In this document: piece by piece, positions 48,788 to 58,605 of the stretch
How positions within the stretch are numbered: the stretch's first letter is position 1
Layout of the letters: the number at the start of each line of letters is the position of its first letter
Assembly (NCBI GenBank): GCA_018398765.1
Contig: JAHBMJ010005876.1
Coordinates: 1-62,405 of the forward strand
Reading direction: 5' to 3'
DNA from: Chromera velia
Lineage: Eukaryota; Sar; Chromeraceae
DNA length: 62,405 bases
Translations under genes and position numbers: made by a program
The notes under the pieces: model-generated
The model's database searches: none
The model's input: the letters and a program-made list of their open reading frames with translations, nothing else
Told to the model about the DNA's origin: nothing

Positions 48788-50125
48788 AAACATATCACAG
48801 AGTTCCGAAGCCAGCCTGTCGAGTTCCCCTGAGAGCACGTCCTTCACGATCTGTCTGACCTCAGAAGGCGACACAGACTCTGTCCCTCCCCCTCTTTTCT
48901 CCTTGATGATCTCGTCAAGACGCGCCTCTGCTGACTTGACCACGTTCCGAGCCGTCTTGCCTGCGAGTGCCGTGTACACTTCCTCGCAAGGGTCGATGTT
49001 GATCACCTGGTCGATGGGACACTTGTCCTCTAGCTCGGTCATCAGACCCCTGCATGCATCCATTCATCCATCCGTCCATGCATGAGGTCGGGAATTCAGG
49101 AGAGGGCATGGAGAGAGGGCATTGGGGGACGGGGNGGGGGGGGGGGGAACTGGAGCTTCTTTGGTCACAAGAACAAACAGAGACAGAAGGAGTGAGGAAC
49201 GAAAAGAAAGATGCAGGTAAGCAGGCGCACTGGAGGGTCAACACGTTGCTGTGAAAAAAGAGTCAAAAGATTTGTGTTCTGTGGCTGACTGACTTGAGAA
49301 TTTTCCGTCTCATCAGTTCTTCCGCCTGGCTAAGGGCTTCCCTGGGGTCCTCTGCGTTGACGCGGCGGCGCATTTCTGCCCGTATCCGTCTGCAGAGCGA
49401 AGGGGATGGAGGAAGGATGCAGGAAGAAAGGGCGTCTATGTTGAAGCAGCGGTATGATGGGATTTGATTACAACGCGGTGGGTCCACCTATAGACTGAGA
49501 AAAAGGAAGAAGCAAAATGCACAATTGTGTAAAACTAGCCCAAAGAGGGAGAGAGATCGGGAGAATGAGCAGATTTTGGAGTTAATCACACAAAGCTGAG
49601 AGAGACAGGAGAAAAGGAAAGGCACACGGACAGACAGGCTATACGTTTCTCCTTCTCCTTTTCCTCGATGTACACAGAGAGAAAGACAAACAAACAGACA
49701 GACAGACAGACTACATGTTTCTTCTTCTTCTCCCTCTTTTTCTTTGTGAACACAACAGACAACAGACAGAAGGACAGACAGACAGACTATATGTTTCTTC
49801 TTCTTCTCCCTCTTTTTCTTCGTGAACACAACAGACAACAGACAGAAGGACAGACTATATGTTTCTTCTTCTTCTCCCTCTTTTTCTTCATGAACACCAC
49901 AGACAAAAAGAAGTAAAGAACAAAGACAAGAGAACAGCACCAACAATCAAACAGCGTGGGCAGGGGGCCCGAAAGGTGAGAGTTAAGCGCCCCTTGCCTC
50001 TCCACCTCCCAACAGACTTTCACGTGATCACTGGTTTCACACGCTACTCCTCTGCTGCTTCCACTCAAGACAAGAAAGAGAAGAAAAGAAGACAAGACAA
50101 AAAAATTCAAAAAACAAAAAACAAC

Positions 50126-50164
<39 letters not shown>

Positions 50165-50886
50165 CATCCGTTTTCTTTGTCTCCCTTTTCCTTTTTTCAT
50201 GGACACAACAGATAAAGACAGAGAGAGAGACGGACGGACAGACAGACAGACAGACAGGGAGGGAGGGAGGGAGAAGGCAGGCGAGCCCGCAAGGCAAGTG
50301 CATAGGCCGAGCGAGAAGGGCATCACAGCATCAGATCTCATCCGTGGCTTCCTTCCGTCAACGCTTAGTCAAATCAGGAGGGGCATGGTGGCAGCTTATT
50401 GAAGAAAGAAAGTCAAATGCACTCGGCCTAGATCATTCCTTCCTTTCTCAGCCAGGTCTCTGCAGCTGTCTCTTTATTTGGATTCTTACCCCCCCACTCC
50501 CTTTCTGTCTGCTGACTTTCCAATCACGCCCGTGTTGACGGATGCCTTCAGACGGCTGCAGATATTGCTGTTCGTGTCGTCCCCGTCCTCCGGCCAGGAG
50601 AAGAACTCAGGTGATGGCAGTGCTGTTTTCCTCTCCCTCTCCTCTTCCTCCCCATCCTCTTCGTCGTCTTCTACTGCCATCCGACGATGCTGCTCATGGG
50701 AGCCCTGCAGGAGCTGCCGGGAAACCGAAGGTGGCGCGGGGGAGGAAAATGAAAGTTCCTCTGTGTCTCCTCCCTCCAGCTTGTGTAGTTGGCGCTCGAC
50801 AGGATTTTGGATCTCTTCTTCACGCAGCTCTGCCAACTCCCTCTCCAGTTCCTCTGAGTACTCTCCAGCCACCGCTCGAAGACCTC
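48788..50886 (-). CDS. Uncharacterised protein, at least three exons
   Basis: I do not recognise the family. In transcript order: an acidic exon from about 50886 to 50530 (GEYSEELERELAELREEEI, then a Glu/Asp-rich stretch, ending LKAS or slightly later); exon about 49392-49293 (RIRAEMRRRVNAEDPREALS, ending at GTCAGTCAG); and exon 49049-48788, which joins it in phase 2 (AA|G) and reads GLMTELEDKCPIDQVINIDP, then EEVYTALAGKTARNVVKSAE and SPSEVRQIVKDVLSG. The exon at 48788 is followed by a gtcagt donor, so the true stop may lie further left. Otherwise the frame runs to a stop near 48700. The first exon has no clear start, so the 5' end is open. The protein is predicted largely helical and charged, without membrane segments. 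Two Cys in the last exon (CPID, DPCEE) are the only potentially functional residues seen. Confidence 0.5.
49131..49148 (+). other. G-run with one undetermined base (N at 49135)
   Basis: Eighteen positions of G with an N at 49135 lie in an intron of the uncharacterised minus-strand gene. The run probably defeated sequencing and could form a G-quadruplex. Confidence 0.9.
49640..49912 (+). repeat. Tandem repeat of about 70-80 bp, three to four units
   Basis: Each unit combines GACAGACAGACTA, ATGTTTCTTCTTCTTCTCCC, TCTTTTTCTT and GTGAACACAACAGACAACAG. Copies differ by a few bases and by the number of CAGA units. It lies in an intron of the uncharacterised minus-strand gene. Confidence 0.85.
50125..50163 (+). 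repeat. (CAGA)n microsatellite
   Basis: Nine to ten CAGA units. A second run with GGGA units is at 50228-50272. Confidence 0.85.
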
Positions 50887-50997
50887 TTCTGCATCATCGG
50901 AACAATACGAAGGGACAGGTCAAGCGACATTTTTCTGTGATCGACATATTCATAGCAACCGAGAGATGTACAGATACGTCGATGGATCACAAAGAAA

Positions 50998-51022
50998 CAG
51001 AGAGAGAGAGAGAGAGAGAGAG
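50998..51022 (+). repeat. (AG)n microsatellite, complementary to (CT)n at 51208-51234
   Basis: A 25-base AG tract and a 27-base CT tract lie 185 bases apart on the same strand and could pair as a hairpin stem. Confidence 0.85.
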
Positions 51023-51201
51023 CCTTTTACTTAGGCAGAAAGATATCGATTGCACACTCAGAGAGAGAACTAGGCAAAAGGTGGGGACAGGTAGACAGGC
51101 AGACAAATCTGAAGACAAACAGATGGGTGGACAGACAGATGCGGAGAGATGGAAAGGGGACACGGGCAAAAGATGCCCCTGCTCATCAGTAGGTTGACTC
51201 G

Positions 51202-51232
<31 letters not shown>

Positions 51233-51570
51233 CAGTCAGGTCAAGCGAGTCACATTTCATGAAGATCTTGAAGAGACCGTTTTACCCTCTTTCCATCACG
51301 TTCTCGCCGTTGGCCAAGACGTGTTTCGCTCAGTTTTCATCCATATATACTTTGGTTTGTCCGTCTACATACCAAGAATTAATTTTTGAAAGCATCATCC
51401 ATTGGTCAACCCGTCTATACTGCGAGTCACTAACGGTACAACCAGTTGATGCATTTGCGTATCTGTGTCTACCCTCAGTCTCGTCTCATGCTCAAATTTT
51501 CGAAAACCAGTCCTCTCCGTGCATGCCTCCCTGCTTCCCTCCCTCCTTCCCCCCGCCTCCCTTCCTCACG

Positions 51571-51912
51571 GACACACAAGCACAGTCAGGTACAGCACAA
51601 GAAGCAACGACTGACATCCCCACAGGAGGAGAGCCACAACAGGAAGGGCGAAGGTCCAGGAGGAACACCACGCAGAGGACACTCAAAAGTGATGCCACCG
51701 AAACGAGACAGCAGCACAACACTGAGGAGGAATCCCTGGCACGCTTCATCATCAGAGAGGACTGGGTGGGCACTGACTGGGGAGCTCTTTCGACCCAAAT
51801 TATAGACGCAGCTGAGAGAGAGAAAAAGTCAGAGACTCAAGTCCTGAACAAACAAAAGGAAAATGCCGACGATCTAGTCCATACATTGAGCGGCTTTGGA
51901 GTGTCCTTTTGA
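51571..51912 (+). CDS. Possible terminal exon of an unrecognised protein
   Basis: The frame reads from about DTQAQSG through GGEPQQEGRRSRRN, then SLARFIIREDWVGTDWGALS, then AEREKKSETQVLNKQKENAD, and stops at 51912. Charged, helical C-terminal sequence with Trp-containing IREDWVGTDWG is unlike the low-complexity shadow frames nearby and could be a genuine last exon. No homologous family is recognised, no clear 5' partner exon was found, and the acceptor is weak. Confidence 0.3.
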   Translation, partial: DTQAQSGTAQEATTDIPTGGEPQQEGRRSRRNTTQRTLKSDATETRQQHNTEEESLARFIIREDWVGTDWGALSTQIIDAAEREKKSETQVLNKQKENADDLVHTLSGFGVSF

Positions 51913-52580
51913 CATGTCCTCAAATCCTGCAAACGCATGTGTTGTTCGCCTCATCGAATCATGATTCGAATGCATAGGCAGGCTTGTGCGGGGAGCGCTA
52001 GCGGTGAACCAAAGACCACGAGAGCACAGACTCATGCACGGGCGTCTACCGGTGGCGAACTCAGACCTGTTGTATGACCTGCTCTCAGTGATGAATCGGA
52101 TGCCAATATCCATCAGACTGAGTTAGCTCGGCCAGTTACTAGCTCGGCCACGCTCTGCATGCACTCGCGTGCAATGGCTCTGGATGGCTCTGCTATGCTC
52201 TGCTGCATGTCTTGCGGGAGACGGCGAGACGCCTTAGCTGCCTCCATTCCATGGAACTTCAATGTCATTGCCGTCCGTCTATACACGCCATTGAACTCTG
52301 TACAATTCCTGGAACGTTAAGAGCGTTTGAAAACACGGCTTTCTAACGCAGATACATAGAGATCGCTGCAGATATCACTTCACATGATCGACACCGCGAC
52401 CGAAAGGCTTGCAAGTACGGGTCCGCGAATCGGATCTCAAAGAATGCAGTCGACTGACTTGACTTCCTGAGCAGGCCTCACGCAGTCCCGGAGTTCATTC
52501 AGTGAAGTAGCTCAGTGCAAACTGCATCCTGTCAAGCTGGTAGCCAAGCAGGAAGAGCAGTCAAGAAAGAGGAAAGGAGG
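51913..52580. other. Intergenic region upstream of the YigZ/IMPACT gene
   Basis: No gene seen. A short tandem phrase CTAGCTCGGCCA occurs near 52125 and 52139, and several GGCTCTGCTATG-like repeats occur near 52175-52205. Promoter function for the gene at 52581 is assumed from position only. Confidence 0.4.
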
Positions 52581-54310
52581 ATGTGCGTGGTGTCTCGCCG
52601 GATCACATGTTCTCTTCCAATTCTGCTTCCCTTCGTGTGCGTCTTCAACGGCATCTGCAAGACTGCTCCTCTGCATACCTGTGCGGCATTCCTGTCCCCG
52701 AAAAGGACCCCACACGTCCTCTCTTTCTCTTCCTCGTCTCCTTCAAAACGAAAAAAAAGGGAACTGTCGGACTCCAACAAAATGAAGGGCCGCTCGCGTC
52801 TGCCTGCAGCAGAAAGAGAGACGGAGACGGAGACGGCACCGATGGAGCTAAAGAGAACCCTCGAGTCTCCGAGCGAAGCTGAGCTTGTCGTAAAGAAGTC
52901 AAAGTTTATTGCGAGAGCGGAGAGTGTTGCGTCAGAGAAGGCAGCCCTGGAGTTTCTTGAGAACGTTTCTGACCTGAAGGCGTCGCACAATTGCTGGGCT
53001 TTTAGAGGTACGCACTCGGCCTATGGATACGTGTCACAAAGGTCGTGCTGGCGGTCTGACTGACTTCCCTCTCTCAGAGGCTCCCTCCTTTCTTGCTTCC
53101 CTCCCTCATTTCTTGCGTCCCTCTCTCGGAGGCGTCTCCCCCCCCCCTCCCCCTGTCCCCTCGCTTCCTTCCTCCCTCCCCCCCCTTCCTCACTCCCTTT
53201 TCTGCTATGACTCTTCTTCTTTCTGCCGTTTCTGCTTCGCGATTTGCTTGCCTTAGCCCGTTTCATTTTCTCGGCAGATGGGAATGTGGCAGCGCGGAGA
53301 GAGCTTTTTCGGCGCCTCTGTCGGGTGTCGTGTCCGTGCTTCCTCCTCCTTCCCCTCCTCCAGGTTCCTCCTTCTGCAAAGACAGTTTTTCTTTGTCCCC
53401 CCTTGTTCTGCAGGCCCCGACATGAACTCGTATCGATTTTCTGACGATGGAGAACCAGGGGGGACGGCCGGGAGGCCAATCCTGGCAGCAATAGACGGGG
53501 AGAAGCTACACAACGTCGTCGTTGTTGTCACACGGTTGGTTGGTTGGCTGACACACACTTGCCTTCGGAGCACGCAAAGAGACAAACTCTGCTCTCTCTG
53601 TCTCTGTCTTTCTCTCTGTGTGTGAGTGCGTGCGTGCGTGCGTCCGTGCGTGCGTCCGTGCGTGCGTGTGTGTGTGTGTGTGTGTGTGTGTTTGTTCACA
53701 CGTGTGTATACACGTGCGTGTGTGTGTGTGCGGTTATGCGCGCACTCTGCTACAAACGAAGACCCTCACAAGATTCTGTTCGGGGGTGCGTTTGCAGGCC
53801 TTCTGATGAATGTACCCACCCATCTTTTCATTCCTCATCGCCTGCATGGACGGTTTTACACATGCGTGCAGTTACTTTGGGGGCATCAAGCTTGGCACAG
53901 GCGGCCTCGTGCGGGCCTACGGCGACGCTGCCCGGGCGTGTCTCAAAGGAGCGAGCACTGAGGAAATCCGTCCGTGTGTGCGGGTCTCGATTTCGGCCCC
54001 CGCAGCTCTGGCAGGTCTGTCGGTCGAACATGACCAATCGCGCCTCTAAATAGCAGCAGTTCACGGTTCGGTTGCAGCCTCCCCGTGAAAGAGTTTCTGG
54101 CAAAAATGTAGGGAGACATATCACGCCCCTTTTCGTGATTCTTTAATTTGAGGCGCCTCTGAAGAAACAGTCAAGCTAAGCTTGATGAGACAGATAAGCG
54201 TGATGCATAGGTGGGGTGTGCGTCTGTCCGTCCATCCGTCCGTCTGCCTGTCTCTGTGATTCTTTCTTTCTTTCTTTCTTTCTTTTCTTTCTTTCTTTCT
54301 TTCTTTCTTT

Positions 54311-54342
<32 letters not shown>

Positions 54343-54395
54343 TCCTTTCTTTCTTTCTTTCTTTCTTTCCTTCCTTCCTTCCTTCCTTCCTTCCT

Positions 54396-54433
<38 letters not shown>

Positions 54434-54525
54434 GTTTCTTTCCTTCTTTCCTTCCTTCTTTCTTTCTTTCTTTCTTTCTTTCGTTCTTTCTTTCGTTCTT
54501 TCTTTCGTTCTTTCTTTCTTTCTTT

Positions 54526-54562
<37 letters not shown>

Positions 54563-54713
54563 CCTTTCTGTTCTTTTCTTTCTTTCTTTTCTTTCTTTCT
54601 TTTCATTCCTCCCCCCCTTCCTTGCTTGGCAGTTGCGTGCGTCAAACAAGAGTCCCTGTCTATCCATGTCTGTTGTGCGCATGAAAAGAAGAAGAGAAGC
54701 CAACAGGAAGAAG

Positions 54714-54745
<32 letters not shown>

Positions 54746-55375
54746 CAAAGAAAGAAACGAAAGAAAGAAGGAAAAGAAAGAAAGAAAGAAAAAGAGAAAA
54801 AAAGAAAGAAAGAAAAGAAAGAAAGAAAGAAAGAAAGACAGACAGACAGACAGAAAGACAGAAAGAAAGACAGAAAGAAAGAAAAAAAGAAAAGACAGAA
54901 AGAAAGAAAAAAGAAAGAAAGAAAGAAAGACAGACAGACAGACAGAAAGAAAGAAAGAAAGACAGATATTTTTGGCCCCTTTTTTCTGGGGAGAGACTGA
55001 AATGAATAGAACGCGATGTTAGGTATGCATGATCGACATGGACTTTGGGGCCTCAGCCGAGCAGGCTGAGTACACCTCACCACTTAAATCTCTAGCTGGG
55101 AAAAAAAGAAGAAAGAAAGACAGACAGAAAGACAGACAGAAAGAAAGACAGAAAGAAAGACAGACAGAAAGACAGAAAGAAAGAAAGACAGACAGAAAGA
55201 CAGAAAGAAAGAAAGAAATGACGGAAGGAAGGAAGGAAGGAAGGAAAGAAGGAAAGAAGGAAAGAAGGAAGGAAAGAAGGAAAGAAGGAAAGAAGGAAAG
55301 AAAGAAAGAAAGAAAGAAAAGAAAGAAAGAAAAGAAAGAAAGAAAAGAACAGAAAGGAGAGGAGGGAGGGAGGGG

Positions 55376-55415
<40 letters not shown>

Positions 55416-55599
55416 AAGAAAGAAAGAAAGAAAAGAAAGAAAGAAAGAAAGAAAGAAAAGAAAGAAAAGAAAGAAAGAAAGAAAGAAAGAAGGAAGGAAG
55501 GAAGGAAGGAAGGAAAGAAAGAAAGAAAGAAAGAAAGGAAGGAAGGAAGGAAGAAAGAAAGGAAGAAAGAAGAAAAGAAGAAAAGAAGAAAAGAAAGAA

Positions 55600-55631
<32 letters not shown>

Positions 55632-55874
55632 ATTAATTTGTCTCTCTACCTCCTACATGCAGGCCAGGTGCGGAACTCCATTGAGGTGGCGAGAAGCAGG
55701 AGTTTGTTCTTTCCCCTGCGTGTCTGTGATGAAACCTGGGAGGCCGATGGCACCTCAGTGGTTCTGTCTGTCGAGCTGGAGGAGGGAGGTGTGGAAGGCT
55801 TCAGAGCTCTCATGCAGAAGTTGGAAACGCAGAACTGCTCTGTTGTGGTTCAAGTAGAAAGTGAGCCTGGATGA
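52581..55874 (+). CDS. YigZ/IMPACT (UPF0029) family protein, four exons, possible plastid leader
   Basis: Exons 52581-53007, 53414-53534, 53872-54014 and 55663-55874 join in matching phases (1, 2, 1). The core is diagnostic: [12 protein letters not shown] and [12 protein letters not shown], then [26 protein letters not shown], and [20 protein letters not shown]. These follow the YigZ/IMPACT motif order. The ATG at 52581 gives a hydrophobic leader ([19 protein letters not shown]) ending HTCAAFLSP, with Ala-Ala-Phe at residues 35-37 and a Ser/Lys/Arg-rich stretch after it, consistent with import into a complex plastid. The ATG at 52782 (MKGRSRL) would give a cytosolic form. The last exon, ending VVQVESEPG, corresponds to the short ferredoxin-like domain that follows the core in YigZ. 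IMPACT proteins modulate Gcn2-type translational control. The role of bacterial-type YigZ is poorly known. Confidence 0.88.
53620..53735 (+). repeat. (TGCG)n/(GT)n compound microsatellite
   Basis: TGCG and TCCG tetranucleotides followed by a GT run, within intron 2 of the YigZ/IMPACT gene. Confidence 0.85.
54255..54610 (+). repeat. Polypyrimidine arm of an intronic inverted repeat
   Basis: About 350 bases of almost pure C/T. The sub-motif order is TTTC, a TTCC run, TTTC, TTTCG, (CT)n at about 54531-54557, then CTCTCCTTTCTGTTCTTTTC followed by TTTC. The same ordered motifs occur, reverse-complemented, in the purine tract at 55108-55632, so the two are probably copies in inverted orientation. 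Confidence 0.85.
54712..54965 (+). repeat. Polypurine GAAA/CAGA tract
   Basis: About 250 bases of AAAG units with CAGA and GACA interruptions in intron 3 of the YigZ/IMPACT gene, between the two main arms. Confidence 0.85.
55108..55632 (+). repeat. Polypurine arm of an intronic inverted repeat
   Basis: About 525 bases of GAAA/GGAA repeats. The core GAACAGAAAGGAGAGG is followed by G-rich sequence and (AG)n at about 55379-55411, then AAAG and GGAA runs. Reverse-complemented, this matches the ordered motifs of 54255-54610, including the non-repetitive CTCTCCTTTCTGTTC junction. Confidence 0.85.
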
Positions 55875-57171
55875 TTCCGAGTCAAAACCTAACAGGCAGG
55901 CAGCAAAGTACCGTAGTCAAAGTTTGTACTTCAAAATATTCTAGAAAATATTTCAAAATGAGTTTTAGCAACAAACCAGAGATATCGATTTCGAAAAAGA
56001 CTAATACTATTAAGAATAATAATAATAATTTGCATGTCTGCCAGTGATGATATTTAAAATCTGAGTCTTTTAGGAAATCTCTTGGTTTTGAAATATTTAG
56101 TAAAATATATCTTATAATTATTTAAGAACCGGTAGAAGTATTATATTTACAAAACAATACGCGCATATTTTTCTTTTAATTAAAAAACATTTTTTTTTGG
56201 CCTTTTTTCAAATATTTGTTTCCGCATAGATATTTCTTGAGATATCCATGATTTTGAAGTCGCATGTAACAATGTGTAACACTGAAACAGTCAAAAGTTA
56301 CTCAAAACTAGGGTTAAAACAACTGTTCTTTACAAAATAAAAAAAGCACCAGTGAATCACTTGATAGATGTCGACCATGCAATTAGACATCCATTTATTG
56401 CAATTTTTAAAACAAAAAAATCGTGTATAGAAAAAATACATATACTTTTTATGTTAAATCATATTAAGATATAGTTAGCCTGAGGAACAAACTCATAAAA
56501 AATTTAATAAAGAAATCTGATTACTAGTTTTTTGTATCATTGATTGCTAACCAGTGACTCATTCGATTATTCTAGTTAATTATTTTAGACTCAATTCTAG
56601 ATTCGATGAATTTAAGAGTCAATTACTTTAACAACTAGTTTAACCATTGTTTTATACTTTCTCCAGCACTTTCTTTTAAAATTCTTCTCCTATGGGTTTT
56701 CTAGTTAATTTTTAAGATGTATGTCTCTTCATGAGACTGGCAGCCAGTCGCAGACAGTAGCATGCACTAGGCATGTCACAGCAAAAGAAAAAAAAAAACT
56801 TTCTAGAAAAACGAGTTATATATTTTTTTTTTCTTTTTTTTTTTTGCCTGCAACACCTTACAACACTTGTGCAACACCCGTGCAATAACTAAACAACAGT
56901 TGTTTTAGACTAAAAAGAAAAACAAAAAAAAAAGTACCTGATAAAGAGACTTAAAATTTAAGAGAGTTATTTACTTTTTTTTTTCTCTGTGATACCCCTA
57001 GCAGTAGCAGCTATTCCCGGGCCACTTACCTATACTTAGCATCAAAGAGCTAACCTGAAATATATATCCTGTGCTTTGGTATATTGTTTTATATGCTAGT
57101 TTTAGGTGTTAGTATGCGTGCTGGCATGTATATTCCTCTTAAGTGCAGTTTTGAAAGCTTTAAACTAGGCT
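55875..57171. other. AT-rich intergenic island
   Basis: Directly after the YigZ/IMPACT stop the sequence becomes strongly A+T-rich, with stops in all frames and several poly-A/T runs (for example near 56790 and 56825). No coding exon, RNA gene or transposase was seen. Confidence 0.65.
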
Positions 57172-58605
57172 TCAAAAAAGTTCACGCAAGTACAAGGTGG
57201 CTCTCGCCAAGGAAGCGGGACACTTCATGTCATGTCGGTAGGGAAGAAGCCTGGATGGCTTCAACGGAGAATCCCGAAGTGGAAAAGGGGCTGTTGAGAA
57301 ATCAAAGCCAAAGCCAGTTACTCCTTTACCGAATTCAGACTCGCTCAAACCAAGCCTCGCAAAATCTGAACGAGAGAATACATAGAAATAATCAAGAGTG
57401 CATTGTTCGTCTGCCTTTTTGTCTGGACGTGGAGGTCCTACAAGAAAAACATCGAACTCATTCTCATGGTACGGTACATACAAATACCGACGCCCATGAT
57501 GACCATGACTGTGAATTTGCCGGTAGCTATTCACACGAGCAAGGGGGGCAAAGCCGGTCGAGACGCTCCAATAGGCAGTCTTGACCTGAATTCTCAGTCC
57601 TCTGGTTCCATCGCGTGAAACATCTTGGAGAAGAATATCATAGGGCCCGGACGGGTCCTCTGCTTCCAGTGGTTCCAACCCCGCTTCATCAAAGAGGGGC
57701 TAGAACCATTGCTTTGTGCTCCGCTCCTTCTTTTTTGTCAACTGAAGCTGGTCTTCAAGTTCCTGAAGCTTCCATAATCGCAGTCCACCAGCACTCCTGC
57801 CCGCGGTTGCGGCAGCCTCCTGATAATACGACAGAAGCTTTTCTCCGAGAAACGGACCAAATCTGTCACTTTTGCTCCAGCTGCAGCGAGAGTTTTCAGT
57901 ATCATACGTCCGGCCGCCAGGAGTGATACTGACTTTCCCGCTCTTGGGACCAAAGTTTCCTTCAAACGTCCAAACTCTGGGGGATTCAACGCAGGACTTT
58001 ATTTTACTTGACAGAACACCCGCGCCCAATCTGCCTTGAAGAGACAAACATACGACTACCATGCCCTTATAACCCTTATTCGTTCCGTTGAAATACCAGT
58101 AAAAACGGTTTCCATTGGTGACTTCACGAGTTGTAGACTTGACCTGTACAACCAGCCACCGATCTTACTTGGAACCCAGCGGTCGAAGTGCCATGTCGGC
58201 CTTTGCAGAGTCAGACAACGGATGTTCTGGCTCTTTAAGACCGAAAAAAGTCTCTGACAGCTTGATTGCCATCCGAATCAGCTCTTTTGTAGAATTTTCG
58301 ATTGCCATGCAGGAGACTTTATGTATTCTCCTCTTTCCATCGCTTTTACGCCTGCTGTCACTACGACGACTGTCCAGGTGTGTCAAAGGCCGGGTCTCTT
58401 TGGCTTTAAGGCTTAATGACATGCAATGGCTGCTGGCATGGCAATGGGCACGAAAAGGTTGTGCGGCAGCCCACTCCAGTCGAGACAAGCAGGTCATGTG
58501 GATTGCTGCACTTGCTGTCGTCCCAACCTCATCATGACTAGGAAAAGCATCTCTCTGTGGACAATTCATACCTGCCTTCTTTTTGGCCGTTGCAACGTTG
58601 TCCAC
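57172..58605 (-). pseudogene. Tandem PD-(D/E)XK-like nuclease reading frame split by in-frame TAA and TAG
   Basis: Three open stretches (58605-58165, 58162-57700, 57699-57172) lie in one and the same frame. They are separated only by a TAA directly before [12 protein letters not shown] and a TAG after STKQWF. Read across the stops, [10 protein letters not shown]...WLVVQVKST gives an Asp...Gln-x-Lys pattern, and a second copy occurs later (PYDILLQD...LRIQVKTAYWS). Both look like the D...(E/Q)xK core of the PD-(D/E)XK nuclease fold, each followed by aromatic strands (FYWYFNG; DVFLVG, LDYFYVFSR). No frameshift is seen inside the 1.4 kb. Upstream of 58605 another frame (58810-58538) may continue it via a frameshift or intron. 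It is probably a decaying mobile-type nuclease, but readthrough or a different decoding is not excluded. AT-rich DNA lies on both sides. Confidence 0.5.

Noticed and set aside
54121-55083. Long Phe/Ser and Lys/Glu/Arg frames in the YigZ/IMPACT intron
   Set aside because: These are translations of simple C/T and G/A repeats within an intron bounded by in-phase exons.
57084-57584. Plus-strand 166-codon frame opposite the nuclease-like pseudogene
   Set aside because: It is antisense to the better-supported minus-strand frame and has no recognisable features.
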